Shown one piece after another: positions 1 to 9,800 of a stretch of 64,000 nt of DNA. The notes below the pieces were generated by a model that made no database searches, had not been told where the DNA came from, and was given only the letters and a program-made list of their open reading frames with translations. The position numbers were made by a program, and so were the translations under genes. The stretch is from CAZKBP01 sp964551015 (GTDB taxonomy: Bacteria; Bacteroidota; Bacteroidia; Cytophagales; Microscillaceae). The stretch is from the NCBI GenBank assembly GCA_964551015.1, contig CAZKBP010000029.1:14667-78666 (forward strand), in the 5' to 3' direction. The number at the start of each line of letters is the position of its first letter. Within the stretch, counting starts at the first letter, position 1.

Positions 1-68
1 TACCTGGGAAATCCCCTGAAGAATGGGCATTCGTAAACAATAATACAGGTCAATCGGGAAAATTCCCT

Positions 69-76
69 TAGTTTTG
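69..76 (+). promoter_or_regulatory. Possible -7 promoter box upstream of recJ
   Basis: TAGTTTTG matches the Bacteroidota -7 consensus TAnnTTTG. It lies only 6 nt before the recJ ATG, and no TTG -33 element sits at the usual 19-21 nt spacing, so it would give an almost leaderless transcript and may be chance. The first 82 bases of the window otherwise show no supported gene; they may hold the tail of an upstream gene. Confidence 0.25.
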
Positions 77-82
77 TATCTG

Positions 83-1801
83 ATGGCAAAACGTTGGACA
101 TACCAAGACGCACCTTCTCCTGACTTGATCAAAGCTTTATCCCAATCGCTGGGAGTAGAGGAAGCTCTGGCTACTTTATTAGTACAACGTGGCGTTCAAA
201 CTTTTGAAGAGGCCGAAACCTTTTTCCGCCCTGACCTAGCTCAATTGCACGATCCCTTCTTGATGGCCGGCATGAGAGAGGCGGTAGAACGACTAGAAAA
301 AAGCATTCATCAGCAAGAAAAAGTATTAATTTATGGCGACTACGATGTAGACGGCACCACGGCCGTGGCGATGCTGTATCGCTTTCTCCAACCGTACCTG
401 CCCAATCTCCATTTTTATATTCCCGATCGGCACCAAGAAGGCTACGGAATTTCTCATCAAGCCGTTCAATGGGCGCAATCTGAAAATTTCAAATTAATCA
501 TCGCGCTCGATTGTGGAATCAAGGCCGTAGCACAAGTCAACGCAGCAAAAATGGCCGGGATAGATGTGATCATTTGTGATCACCATTTGCCCAGCGATAC
601 ACTCCCGTCAGCACACGCGATTCTCAATCCAAAGCAAACGCATTGTCATTATCCTTTTAAAGAATTGAGTGGCTGTGGCATTGGATTCAAGTTTTTACAA
701 GGCTTTTGTCAGAAGAAAAAAATTGATCTTAAGTTACTCTATGCGCATCTGGATTTGGTAGTAGTAAGTATCGCGGCGGATATGGTGCCGATGGTGGGAG
801 AAAACCGAACATTGGCCTACTTTGGATTGAAGAAAATCAACCATTCGCCTCGCCCGGGCTTAAAAGCCCTGATCGATACCTCGGGTTTGCGTCAAACTGC
901 CTCTCTGGATATTAGAAATCTAGTATTTGTAATCAGTCCTCGGATTAATGCCGTAGGACGGCTTCAGCACGCGCATCAGGCAGTGTCTTTACTTGCCGCC
1001 AATGATTCATCCAGTGCGGAGCAATTTGCTACTGATTTAAATCAGATCAACCGTCAGCGAAAAGACTTGGATCACCATTGTACTGAGGAAGCTCTGGAGA
1101 TGATTGCCCAACAAGAGCAGGAAGATGGAAAACACAAATCCACGGTTCTCTACGCACCACATTGGCACAAGGGCATTCTAGGGATCGTGGCTGCGCGCTG
1201 TATTGAGCATTATTATCGTCCCACGGTTATTCTTAGTCAAGATGGAATAGACAAAGAACAGGCCGTGGGTTCAGCCCGTTCTATTCAAAACTTTGATTTA
1301 TACCAAGCGATTCAAGACTGTGGTGATTTATTGACGCGCTACGGAGGGCATCGGTACGCTGCGGGTATCAGTTTGCCCGTCAAAAACATACCCGCTTTTC
1401 GGGCGCGCCTCGAAGAAATTGCACAGCAAAGGATTAGCTCAACACAGATGATTCCTACCCAAGAAGTTGACCTGAAAATCCATCTAGATCAACTCGATGA
1501 TAAATTTTACCGTATTCTTCGTCAATTTGCACCTTTTGGTCCCCATAATATGCGCCCGGTTTTTGTTTCTGAGCAATTAATCTGGGAAGATGTTCGTGTC
1601 TTGAAGGAGAAGCACCTTAAGCTTAGGGTTCAGCAGAGAGAAGGTCAGGCTCGTTTTCCCGTAATCGCTTTTGGAATGGCTGATCAATATTCAGCCCTGC
1701 TACAATCAAAATCCTTAGATTTGTGTTATTGCATAGAAGAAAATCATTATCAGGGAAAAAAAACACTCCAATTAATAGCCAAGGATTTTAAGTTTAATTA
1801 A
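83..1801 (+). CDS. recJ: Single-stranded-DNA-specific exonuclease RecJ
   Basis: RecJ degrades single-stranded DNA 5' to 3' in recombination and mismatch or base-excision repair, in the cytoplasm. The 572-aa product has the DHH phosphoesterase motifs in order: DYDVDGTTA at residues 86-94 (metal-binding aspartates), ALDCG at 141-145, and DHH at 166-168. A conserved ISPRINAVGR segment follows, then the DHHA1 segment GGHRYAAG and a C-terminal OB-like domain. Length fits the family (about 570 aa). A TTG at 74 is in frame, but the ATG at 83 giving MAKRW is the usual beginning of Bacteroidota RecJ, so I chose 83. lptB follows after 80 nt on the same strand. Identification is secure from the motifs; the start is less certain. 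Confidence 0.95.
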   Translation: MAKRWTYQDAPSPDLIKALSQSLGVEEALATLLVQRGVQTFEEAETFFRPDLAQLHDPFLMAGMREAVERLEKSIHQQEKVLIYGDYDVDGTTAVAMLYRFLQPYLPNLHFYIPDRHQEGYGISHQAVQWAQSENFKLIIALDCGIKAVAQVNAAKMAGIDVIICDHHLPSDTLPSAHAILNPKQTHCHYPFKELSGCGIGFKFLQGFCQKKKIDLKLLYAHLDLVVVSIAADMVPMVGENRTLAYFGLKKINHSPRPGLKALIDTSGLRQTASLDIRNLVFVISPRINAVGRLQHAHQAVSLLAANDSSSAEQFATDLNQINRQRKDLDHHCTEEALEMIAQQEQEDGKHKSTVLYAPHWHKGILGIVAARCIEHYYRPTVILSQDGIDKEQAVGSARSIQNFDLYQAIQDCGDLLTRYGGHRYAAGISLPVKNIPAFRARLEEIAQQRISSTQMIPTQEVDLKIHLDQLDDKFYRILRQFAPFGPHNMRPVFVSEQLIWEDVRVLKEKHLKLRVQQREGQARFPVIAFGMADQYSALLQSKSLDLCYCIEENHYQGKKTLQLIAKDFKFN

Positions 1802-1881
1802 CATTCTAGGAAGAGGAATTAACAAAGAGAGGCTTTATTTTGGTTAGATCACCTAATTTCCTCACCTAAACAGCGAAGACT

Positions 1882-2637
1882 ATGGTTTTAAGAGCAGAAA
1901 ATTTAGTTAAAAAATATAAGAAAAGGAAAGTAGTGAAAAACGTATCACTACAAGTTGCCCAAGGAGAGATTGTAGGCTTACTCGGGCCAAACGGAGCCGG
2001 TAAAACCACCAGTTTTTACATGTGTGTTGGTTTGGTAAAGCCCAATCAAGGGCGCGTTTTTTTAGATGATGAAGAAATTACTAAATTGCCTATGTACAAG
2101 CGCGCTCGCAAAGGTTTGGGCTATTTGGCACAAGAGGCTTCCGTATTCAGGAAATTAAGTGTAGAAGATAACATTTACTCGGTTTTACAAATGACGCGTA
2201 TGAGCGTGCAAGCACAGAAAGAACGAACCGAAGAACTTTTGGAAGAATTCAAACTCACACACGTACGCAAGAGTATGGGGAGCGTGCTCTCCGGTGGAGA
2301 AAGAAGACGTACAGAAATTGCCCGAGCTTTGGCCGTTAACCCAAAATTTATTTTATTAGATGAACCGTTTGCGGGAGTAGACCCATTGGCCGTAGAAGAT
2401 ATTCAAAGAATTGTCTATCATCTCAAACACAAAAACTTGGGTATCTTGATTACCGATCACAACGCAGATGCTATCCTGTCGATCACGGATCGAGCCTACG
2501 TGATGAAAGAAGGCGCACACTTTGCCGAAGGTACTCCCGAAAATTTGGTTGAGAATCCTGCTGTAAAAGCGGGATATTTAGGTGAAAATTATACCTTGAA
2601 TCGTAAGTTCAGAAAAGAGGACGTGAAGGTTAACTAA
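1882..2637 (+). CDS. lptB: LPS export ABC transporter ATP-binding protein LptB
   Basis: LptB is the cytoplasmic ATPase that powers LptFG extraction of lipopolysaccharide from the inner membrane toward the Lpt bridge. The 251-aa protein shows Walker A GPNGAGKT (35-42), the ABC signature LSGGE (136-140) followed by RRRTEIARAL, Walker B FILLDE (156-161) followed by PFAGVDPLAVEDIQ, and a switch histidine in ITDHN. The RRRTEIARAL and GVDPLAV segments are typical of LptB rather than of other small ABC ATPases. It sits between recJ and a GH3-family gene (20 nt downstream), a likely co-transcribed group. No permease gene is adjacent, as is usual in Bacteroidota, where lptFG lies elsewhere. Confidence 0.93.
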   Translation: MVLRAENLVKKYKKRKVVKNVSLQVAQGEIVGLLGPNGAGKTTSFYMCVGLVKPNQGRVFLDDEEITKLPMYKRARKGLGYLAQEASVFRKLSVEDNIYSVLQMTRMSVQAQKERTEELLEEFKLTHVRKSMGSVLSGGERRRTEIARALAVNPKFILLDEPFAGVDPLAVEDIQRIVYHLKHKNLGILITDHNADAILSITDRAYVMKEGAHFAEGTPENLVENPAVKAGYLGENYTLNRKFRKEDVKVN

Positions 2638-2657
2638 TAGATTGCAGCTCTTGTAAT

Positions 2658-4178
2658 ATGAAAATACTCGACGAGATTCTTAAGCGCGTACTCAGCCGGA
2701 GATTATCCCAAATCACAGCTTTTATGAAGCACCCCTACGAGGTTCAGGATCGAATGCTGATGCAATTGATCAAAAAAGCACAGGCCACCGAGTGGGGCAA
2801 AAAATATGACTACGCGAAGATTAGAAATTTCGAGGATTTTCGTAAAAAAGTACCCATTTCTACCTACGAAAGCCTTTTTCCATATATCCAACGGATGATG
2901 AAAGGCGAACAAAATCTCATTTGGAGCTCGAGAGTTACTTGGTTCTCCAAATCCTCGGGTACTACCAACGCCCGCAGTAAATTTATTCCTGTGCCTTGGG
3001 AGTCGCTCCGGCAAACCCACTTTCGGGGAGGCAAGGACATGTTGGCCTTGTATATTCATAACCATCCACAGACGCAGTTTTTCAGAGGGCGGGGGCTTTC
3101 TATTGGAGGAACTTTTCAGGCAAACCCTGAGAACTCGAGTGCTTATTTCGGCGATATATCGGCCGTAGTCGTGCAGAATCTGCCCAAATGGGCGCAAGCC
3201 ATTCGTACTCCTTCTCTCAAAGTGGCCATGATTGATGATTGGGAAGAAAAAATTAAGGCCATGCTCGAGATCACCCCCCAGCAAAATGTAACGAGTATTT
3301 TGGGGGTGCCAACCTGGACCATTGTGCTCTTACAGCGTATTTTAGAAAAACATCAAGCCCAATATATAGAAGAAGTATGGCCGAATTTGGAGGTCTTTAT
3401 TCACGGTGCCGTTTCTTTTACGCCTTATCGGGCACTCTTTCAGGAGCTAGCCCCCACGATTCGTTTCATGGAGACTTACAATGCCTCCGAAGGCTTCTTT
3501 GGCCTGCAAGATGACCTGAATCGGGACGATATGTTACTTATGTTAGATTATGGCATATTTTATGAGTTTATCCCCATAGCCGAGTCTGAGTCCGAAAATC
3601 CGAAGACACTGACGCTGGAAGAGGTAGAACTGGGCAAAAATTATGTCATGCTCATCTCCACTTGTGGAGGGCTATGGAGGTACAAAATAGGGGATACCGT
3701 AAAATTTACTTCTAAACACCCCTATCGTATCAAGATTACGGGTCGTACCAAGCATTTTATTAATGCCTTCGGGGAAGAGGTCATCATTGAGAATGCCGAA
3801 GCTGCCATTACCTATGCTTGCGAGCAGACACAGGCCGTGATGAGTAACTACACGGCTGGCCCTATTTACATGGAAGGAAATAAACAGGGCGGACACGAGT
3901 GGATTATTGAATTCGAGAAGACTCCTGAGGATTTACAACGCTTCACTCGCTTACTGGATCGTAGACTTCAGGAGGTAAACTCAGACTACGAAGCCAAACG
4001 TTTTCAGAGTATTGCGCTCGAAATGCCGATCGTACACCAAGTATCGGAAGGAACCTTCTACAATTGGATGAAAAAAAGAGGCAAATTAGGAGGGCAACAC
4101 AAAGTGCCCCGTTTGTCCAATTCCAGAGAATATCTAGATGATATTCTGGATCTGTTGAAGGTAGAAATGCGTGATTAA
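2658..4178 (+). CDS. GH3 auxin-responsive promoter family protein
   Basis: The 506-aa protein belongs to the GH3 family, acyl-adenylate-forming enzymes that in plants join jasmonate or auxin to amino acids; bacterial members have no settled substrate. The adenylation motif SSGTTNARSK is at residues 99-108. A central METYNASEGFFG segment fits the ATP-binding Y-x-x-S-E-G region, and a later GRTKHFINAFGEEV segment fits the hinge and C-terminal domain. There is no signal peptide, so it is cytoplasmic. It starts 20 nt after lptB, suggesting co-transcription with an envelope gene. Length matches the family (about 500 aa). The substrate in this organism is unknown. Confidence 0.85.
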   Translation: MKILDEILKRVLSRRLSQITAFMKHPYEVQDRMLMQLIKKAQATEWGKKYDYAKIRNFEDFRKKVPISTYESLFPYIQRMMKGEQNLIWSSRVTWFSKSSGTTNARSKFIPVPWESLRQTHFRGGKDMLALYIHNHPQTQFFRGRGLSIGGTFQANPENSSAYFGDISAVVVQNLPKWAQAIRTPSLKVAMIDDWEEKIKAMLEITPQQNVTSILGVPTWTIVLLQRILEKHQAQYIEEVWPNLEVFIHGAVSFTPYRALFQELAPTIRFMETYNASEGFFGLQDDLNRDDMLLMLDYGIFYEFIPIAESESENPKTLTLEEVELGKNYVMLISTCGGLWRYKIGDTVKFTSKHPYRIKITGRTKHFINAFGEEVIIENAEAAITYACEQTQAVMSNYTAGPIYMEGNKQGGHEWIIEFEKTPEDLQRFTRLLDRRLQEVNSDYEAKRFQSIALEMPIVHQVSEGTFYNWMKKRGKLGGQHKVPRLSNSREYLDDILDLLKVEMRD

Positions 4179-4219
4179 ACGTTTTTTGTTTTATTATTGG
4201 GATAAATTAACCCATTTTG

Positions 4220-4250
4220 TTGCTACTCACCTTTCTACTTTGTAGATTTG
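4220..4250 (+). promoter_or_regulatory. Bacteroidota-type promoter for the MoxR gene
   Basis: A TTG at 4220-4222 (preceded by TTTTG) is followed after 20 nt by TAGATTTG at 4243-4250, a full match to the -33 TTG / -7 TAnnTTTG arrangement. The next start codon is the MoxR ATG at 4279, leaving a short leader of about 20 nt. Confidence 0.55.
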
Positions 4251-4278
4251 TGATGACAAGGTTGTTAAAATTATTTGA

Positions 4279-5271
4279 ATGGAAACTATCACCGTTACTG
4301 AGGTAAAAGTAGATTACCACAAAAAAATCAGAAAGCTTTTTCGTGAGATGGGCAAAGTGGTAATTGGGCAAGATTATCTCATTACCCGCTTACTCATTGG
4401 TCTTTTTACCAATGGCCATATTCTACTAGAAGGCGTACCCGGGCTTGCCAAAACCCTTACGGTCAATACCTTAGCCAAAGCCATTAATCTGAAATTCCAA
4501 AGAATACAATTTACCCCAGACTTGCTCCCCGCTGATTTGATTGGTACGATGATTTACAATCAGAAGGAAGGAGATTTTCAGGTCAAAAAAGGCCCTATCT
4601 TCGCTAATCTCATTTTGGCTGATGAAGTAAACCGCTCTCCCGCCAAGGTGCAATCTGCCTTGCTCGAGGCCATGCAAGAAAAACAAATCACGATTGGTGA
4701 AACCACTTACAATTTGGATAAACCTTTTTTGGTATTAGCTACTCAAAACCCAGTGGAGCACGAGGGAACTTATCCGCTACCCGAAGCTCAGATTGACCGC
4801 TTTATGATGAAAGTGTATGTCAATTATCTCAGCAAGGACTTAGAGTTGGAGGTGATGCGGAGAATGTCTAATATGAATTTTAAAGCAGAGGTCAAAACCG
4901 TCATCGGGAGAGAAGATATCGTCGCGATTCGGGATGAAATCAATCGGGTAACTATCTCAGAATCACTCGAGCGGTACATTATAGAACTCATTCACGCCAC
5001 GCGCTATCCCCTCGAGTATGGTCTTAAAAATGAAGCGCACTATATGCAGTATGGCGTTTCTACCCGTGCTTGTATTGATCTAAACTTGGCTGCCAAAGCC
5101 TTGGCTTACGTTGATGAGCGTAATTTTGTATTGCCCGAAGATATCAAAGAAATGGCTGTGGATGTATTCAACCACCGTATTTCGCTCAATTATGAAGCAG
5201 AAGCAGAAGGCGTAACTACTTGGCAGATTATAGACAGCATCCTGCGTCAGATTCCGATCAATAATAAGTAA
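4279..5271 (+). CDS. MoxR family AAA ATPase
   Basis: MoxR ATPases are cytoplasmic AAA+ chaperones that usually act with von Willebrand factor A proteins to mature or insert metals into enzyme complexes. The 330-aa protein carries Walker A GVPGLAKT (52-59), Walker B LADEVNR (113-119), sensor 1 in LATQNPVEHEGTYPLPEAQ, and the C-terminal AAA lid. Length is normal for the family. It has its own promoter. The DUF58 and VWA partner genes that normally follow moxR are not here: a hairpin closes the unit and the next gene is on the opposite strand. Confidence 0.92.
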   Translation: METITVTEVKVDYHKKIRKLFREMGKVVIGQDYLITRLLIGLFTNGHILLEGVPGLAKTLTVNTLAKAINLKFQRIQFTPDLLPADLIGTMIYNQKEGDFQVKKGPIFANLILADEVNRSPAKVQSALLEAMQEKQITIGETTYNLDKPFLVLATQNPVEHEGTYPLPEAQIDRFMMKVYVNYLSKDLELEVMRRMSNMNFKAEVKTVIGREDIVAIRDEINRVTISESLERYIIELIHATRYPLEYGLKNEAHYMQYGVSTRACIDLNLAAKALAYVDERNFVLPEDIKEMAVDVFNHRISLNYEAEAEGVTTWQIIDSILRQIPINNK

Positions 5272-5304
5272 GCTATTTTCACTAAAAATATTTCAGCTCA
5301 AAAG

Positions 5305-5343
5305 CTCAAACCCAGAAGAACTTCTTGCTCTTCTGGGTTTGAG
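5305..5343. terminator. Perfect 15-bp hairpin between convergent genes
   Basis: CTCAAACCCAGAAGA (5305-5319) pairs exactly with TCTTCTGGGTTTGAG (5329-5343) around a 9-nt loop. It lies between the plus-strand MoxR gene and the minus-strand lipoprotein gene, so it can serve both. There is no long U-run, but the stem is strong. Confidence 0.7.
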
Positions 5344-5393
5344 TTATATAGGGCTAAATTTTTTCTTTCAACTGACTGCTCAAAGCCCGATAC

Positions 5394-6254
5394 TTAATTG
5401 ACAAAAGAAAAGACAACTTCATCATCGCAAGTGCCATCGCCAAAATCTACCTGATAAGTAGGAAAGTTGGAGGAATTTACTTGAACAACACCACTAGAAG
5501 GACGTGAGAACCCACTTAAATAGCATTCGGCTTTGTATTCCAGAGGAACGTTACTTTCAATGCGATAAGATACGCCCGCACGATTAATCCCTTCATAAGT
5601 ACCTGATAGATTGTATACATCGTCGGTGAGGTCAAAGAGCGCTTGGATACTTTCGTAACCAGTTACCCAAGTGCGGGTACGCGTGCTTTCCCATTGGGTA
5701 GTGGTACCGTTGGGGAAAGTAAGCTGGGCGTCTTTTACTTCAATAGTATGGGTTGGATTCCCCCCCGCCGCTGTGATATTTTCAACGGTTTTAGTACCTT
5801 CTACCAAGATACCGTTCACGCTATACCCATCAAAAGTCGTTGTGACTACACTACCAGGGCGAGTGTATCGTTTGTTGAATTCGGAGATAATTTTACCCTT
5901 GCGCACTCTACCGTCAGGGCCTTCGCAACCTTCTACGCCAAAGTCAATGACCACACGCTTGGTGCTGTCTTCTAGGCGACTAATCGTAACGACGGCACAA
6001 GTCCAGATACTCGTTCCTTCCTCGTCTGTTTTGTCCAGGGCGGTTTTTCCGAGCGTATTGGCGTTCATCTCGAGTGTAAGATTATTTAAATTCAAAACCT
6101 CATCAAATTCTGCCTCAACCTGAAGATTATCGGTCAAGCTAGGGTCATTGTTGACGTTGGGCTGGTCAGCTTCATTGTCTTCCTGACAAGCATTCACCAT
6201 CAGGAGGGTCAAACCTAGGCATACGTATTGGCTTAATTTCAGTAGCTCTTTCAT
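5394..6254 (-). CDS. Hypothetical secreted lipoprotein
   Basis: I do not recognise a family. The 286-aa product begins with a lipoprotein signal peptide: a hydrophobic stretch ends in VNAC, with Cys23 the lipidation site, followed by an acidic linker rich in D, E and N. The acidic residues after the cysteine resemble the Bacteroidetes surface-lipoprotein export signal. The rest is rich in T, V and G with many short beta-like segments and a pair of cysteines near CEGPDG and CDDE. It stands alone on the minus strand, convergent with the MoxR gene. Similar small lipoproteins are common and uncharacterised in this phylum. Confidence 0.75.
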   Translation of the reverse strand: MKELLKLSQYVCLGLTLLMVNACQEDNEADQPNVNNDPSLTDNLQVEAEFDEVLNLNNLTLEMNANTLGKTALDKTDEEGTSIWTCAVVTISRLEDSTKRVVIDFGVEGCEGPDGRVRKGKIISEFNKRYTRPGSVVTTTFDGYSVNGILVEGTKTVENITAAGGNPTHTIEVKDAQLTFPNGTTTQWESTRTRTWVTGYESIQALFDLTDDVYNLSGTYEGINRAGVSYRIESNVPLEYKAECYLSGFSRPSSGVVQVNSSNFPTYQVDFGDGTCDDEVVFSFVN

Positions 6255-6892
6255 AAATTTTTAATGTTTGGTTAGATAAAATATGGACTGATTTTATGGC
6301 TTAGATGAGACAACGGAAAGAAGGTTTAAGAGGATCGGATAAAATTTCTAAAAAAAAACTTAGTGAGAAAATAGCTGGGCGTTCTTTAAACAGCAAGGAA
6401 AAATTCTCTTAAATGGAAAAAAATCCCAGAAAGAAAGTAAATTTTTAGCTAGGAGGATAAACAAACAAAAATGACAGAGGGTTTATCTAGCTGAAAACAC
6501 GAAATTTCTTCTCAACCCTAGCAAAACTTATTTTAGTAATGAATCGCAATAAGCGGTACAGAAAGTTAGTTTTTGTAAATGAAGGCAGATAAGATGTACA
6601 CCATCTCGGAAAATGCCCGTCCTAGTCTTCTTATCAATACTTGAAAGGAGTTTTAAGATAAGATTGAAAGGAGAAGCTTGGCTTTCTTTTTGCGTTATTT
6701 TGCTGGAATATCTTACATTTGATTAATTCATCTTCATCCTTTTAGCTATACGTTTCCCCGATACAACCAAGCAATCAGGTCGTAAAGCCCTGACGCTAAG
6801 GGCATAATCTCATTTTGGACTATCAAAAAAATACTAACTGGGAAGGCTCCCCCTGAGGTTTGCCGACTTTACACCAATTAAATGACAACACC
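6255..6892. other. 638-bp gene-free region upstream of the first giant gene
   Basis: This AT-rich stretch has no supported gene. It separates the divergent lipoprotein gene and the giant gene and holds the promoter described at 6690-6721. In the putative leader, GCCCT (6787-6791) and AGGGC (6799-6803) can form a small hairpin. I see no riboswitch consensus. Confidence 0.6.
6690..6721 (+). promoter_or_regulatory. Promoter for the 2069-aa secreted protein
   Basis: TTG at 6690-6692 (inside a T-rich run) and TACATTTG at 6714-6721 are separated by 21 nt, matching the Bacteroidota -33/-7 layout. Transcription would start about 165 nt before the chosen ATG at 6893. Confidence 0.5.
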
Positions 6893-9800
6893 ATGTTTTT
6901 TTATTTACCCTTTAACCTAAACGAAAAATACCCAATTTGGGAAAAGCTAAGTAGGCCCTTGCTGATGCTTTTGTGGCTATGGGCCTGGGTGTTTATTTCT
7001 TTTCAGGTAAGCGCACAAACGATCGCCTTTGATGAATCAGATCTGAAAGGCGAAAGCTCTAACAATCCAACCTCCTTGCAATTTGGCCCCGACAGTCGGC
7101 TTTATGTTGCCCAGCAGGATGGTACTATTTACGTGTACACGATCCAAAGAAATGGGCCGAAAGACTATCAAGTGATTGATACAGAGACGATTAATATCAT
7201 CAAGAATCAGATTCCTAATCACAATGATGACGGAGCAAGTAATGCGACCAAAATCCGCCAAATCACTGGAATCTTGGTAGAAGGTACGGCTAGTAAGCCT
7301 GTTCTTTACGTTTCTTCTTCGGATTGGCGAATCGCGATTGGCAACGACTCCAACCTAGACACAAACTCTGGAATCATTTCTCGCCTTACTTGGAAAGGAA
7401 ATGGCGTAAACGATCCGAATGGTTTCTGGGAGAAAATTGACCTAGTCAGAGGGCTACCCCGCTGTGAAGAAAACCACTCCACCAACGGGATGGTACTGGA
7501 TAAAACCACGAATACACTCTACGTGATGTCAGGCGGGCACACCAACAAAGGAGCCCCTGGTAAGTTGTTAGCAGCCATTCCTGAATACGCTCTCTCTGCC
7601 GCCCTACTTTCGGTAGATATGAATGTAATTGACAATTTACCTGTTTACACAGACCCTCGTACGAATACCAAATATGTTTATGACCTGCCCACCCTAGACG
7701 ATCCGACTCGCCCCAATATTAGCAAAGGCCATCCAGCCTTCCCTTACCCAGCTGGGCACCCCATGCACAATGAAAGTATTGACTTACACGATCCTTTTGG
7801 GGGAAATGACGGCTTGAACCAAGCTCGTCTGGTCAAGAATGGCCCCGTGCAAATTTATTCGCCGGGTTATCGTAATGCTTATGATATTGTACTGACCGAG
7901 TCTGGAAAGCTTTATACTTTTGATAATGGCCCCAATGCCAACTGGGGTGGTACGCCTCTGCTTTTTGATGCCAATGGCAACCCCAAGGGAACAGGGCCCT
8001 GGCAAAACGGTGATAAAGCCTCCAATGAACTTAACGAAACTAACTCAGCCGATTATGGTGATGGGCTGCATTATATCACAGGCAAAGGATATTACGGAGG
8101 ACATCCTAATCCTACGCGTGCCAACCCTCTCGAAGCAGGGCTTTACATTTATGGGAAACCCAAAGGTTACTGGGAGCTAACTGATACTTATGACTTTGTC
8201 ACGGACTTTCCCGAACTACCTGTACCTGCAGACATGGCTAATCCCATTGAAGGTCATTATCAGCCGCCCATCGTTGGCCCTGGTGGAAATGCCGCGATGG
8301 CCATCATCAACTCTTCCACGAACGGTATGGACGAATACACGGCTTCCAACTTTAACGGAGCTATGAAGGGTCAGCTACTAGCCGCCTCTTACAACGGAAA
8401 TGTGCACCGCTTCAAATTAAATGCAGCAGGTACGGCGGTAGTAGAACACGTGGTCGAGTTTGATAATATTGGTGTAGAAACGCTGGATGTAACCTCCCAA
8501 GGTGATAATGATATTTTCCCAGGTACCGTCTGGATTGCCAATTATGGTGATGACAGAATTATCGTAGCAGAACCCAAAGATGGTGGTTCTACGGGTGCTT
8601 GCCCTGGCCCAGGGCAGACGGGCTATCAAGCCAATGCAGATTCTGATGGAGATGGTTATACCAACCAAGACGAAATCCAGAACGGAACGAATCACTGCTC
8701 AGGCGGTAGTAAACCCACTGATTTTGACGGTGATTTTGTTTCTGATTTATTAGATGAAGATGATGACAACGACGGTATTCCCGATTTAGTTGATGCTTTC
8801 GCGCACGATGCTAGTAATGGTCTCAGCACCAACCTGCCCATTGATTATCCTTTCACGAATAGTAATCCGGGTACTGGTTTCTTCGGTCTAGGTTTTACGG
8901 GGCTAATGGCCAACGGCACCACAGATTACTTAGATATGTATGACGTGGAGAACTTAGCCGCGGGTGGTGCTGGAGGTAAATTTACCATTGAGAAGGTTCC
9001 CACGGGTGATACTTACGGAAAGAACAATAGTCAAAAGTATGCTTTCCAATTTGGTGTGAATGTAGATCAAAGCACGGCTCCTTTCACGGTTCATTCTAGT
9101 CTAGATCCTCCTTTTTTCTGGGTAGATGGAAATCCTTCTAACCCTAAAAACTTCCAAAACTGGGGAATTTATATTGGAAAAGGAGATCAAGATAACTTCT
9201 TCAAGGTAGTTTTTATTGCTAATAACGGACTAGGCGGCATTGAAGTGATGCTAGAGCAAAATGGCAACCCAGTTGGAAAAACTTACGGCCCGGATGTAGT
9301 AGGAAATCTTTTGAATGCGAGTGCAGTAGATATTTTCATCAGTGTGAATCCTGCTCAGAGCACAGCACAACCTTACATCTCGATAGATGGAGGAAGTACC
9401 AAAGTAGCCGTAGGAAGTCCAGTCCAAATACCTGCTTCTTGGTTGAGTGCTAATGATAATCAAGGTTTAGCCGTGGGTGTGATTTCTACCTCCATCGTTT
9501 CGCAGAAGCCTTTTACGGCTACCTGGGATTTCATAGAGGTAAAACCAGACCAACCACAACAAGTAGAAAGTACGACTGCCAAAGCATTGGTAGAAGTATC
9601 ACGTGGCGCAGGTCAAAAAAATAACATCAACGCCAGTACTTTCAATCCGAATGCTTTTGTGATTACCAATCAATCTCCTGATGGGCATAAAATCACAAAA
9701 GTAGAGATTGACGCGCGTACGGCTTGGCTACCGAATGTTGCCTTTGACCCCGATGGTACGGCGGGCGACCCCGTTGGTAAAGGCTTTGATCCAAACTTTG

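Noticed and set aside
2703..3284. Long minus-strand frame opposite the GH3-family gene
   Set aside because: It lies entirely within a well-supported plus-strand gene and its product has no domain features; it is a shadow frame.
5671..6123. 150-aa plus-strand frame opposite the lipoprotein gene
   Set aside because: The minus-strand frame has a clear lipoprotein signal and normal start; the plus-strand frame is an antisense shadow.
6722..6892. Riboswitch in the leader of the first giant gene
   Set aside because: A small GCCCT/AGGGC hairpin is present, but no conserved core of any riboswitch class that I know could be recognised.
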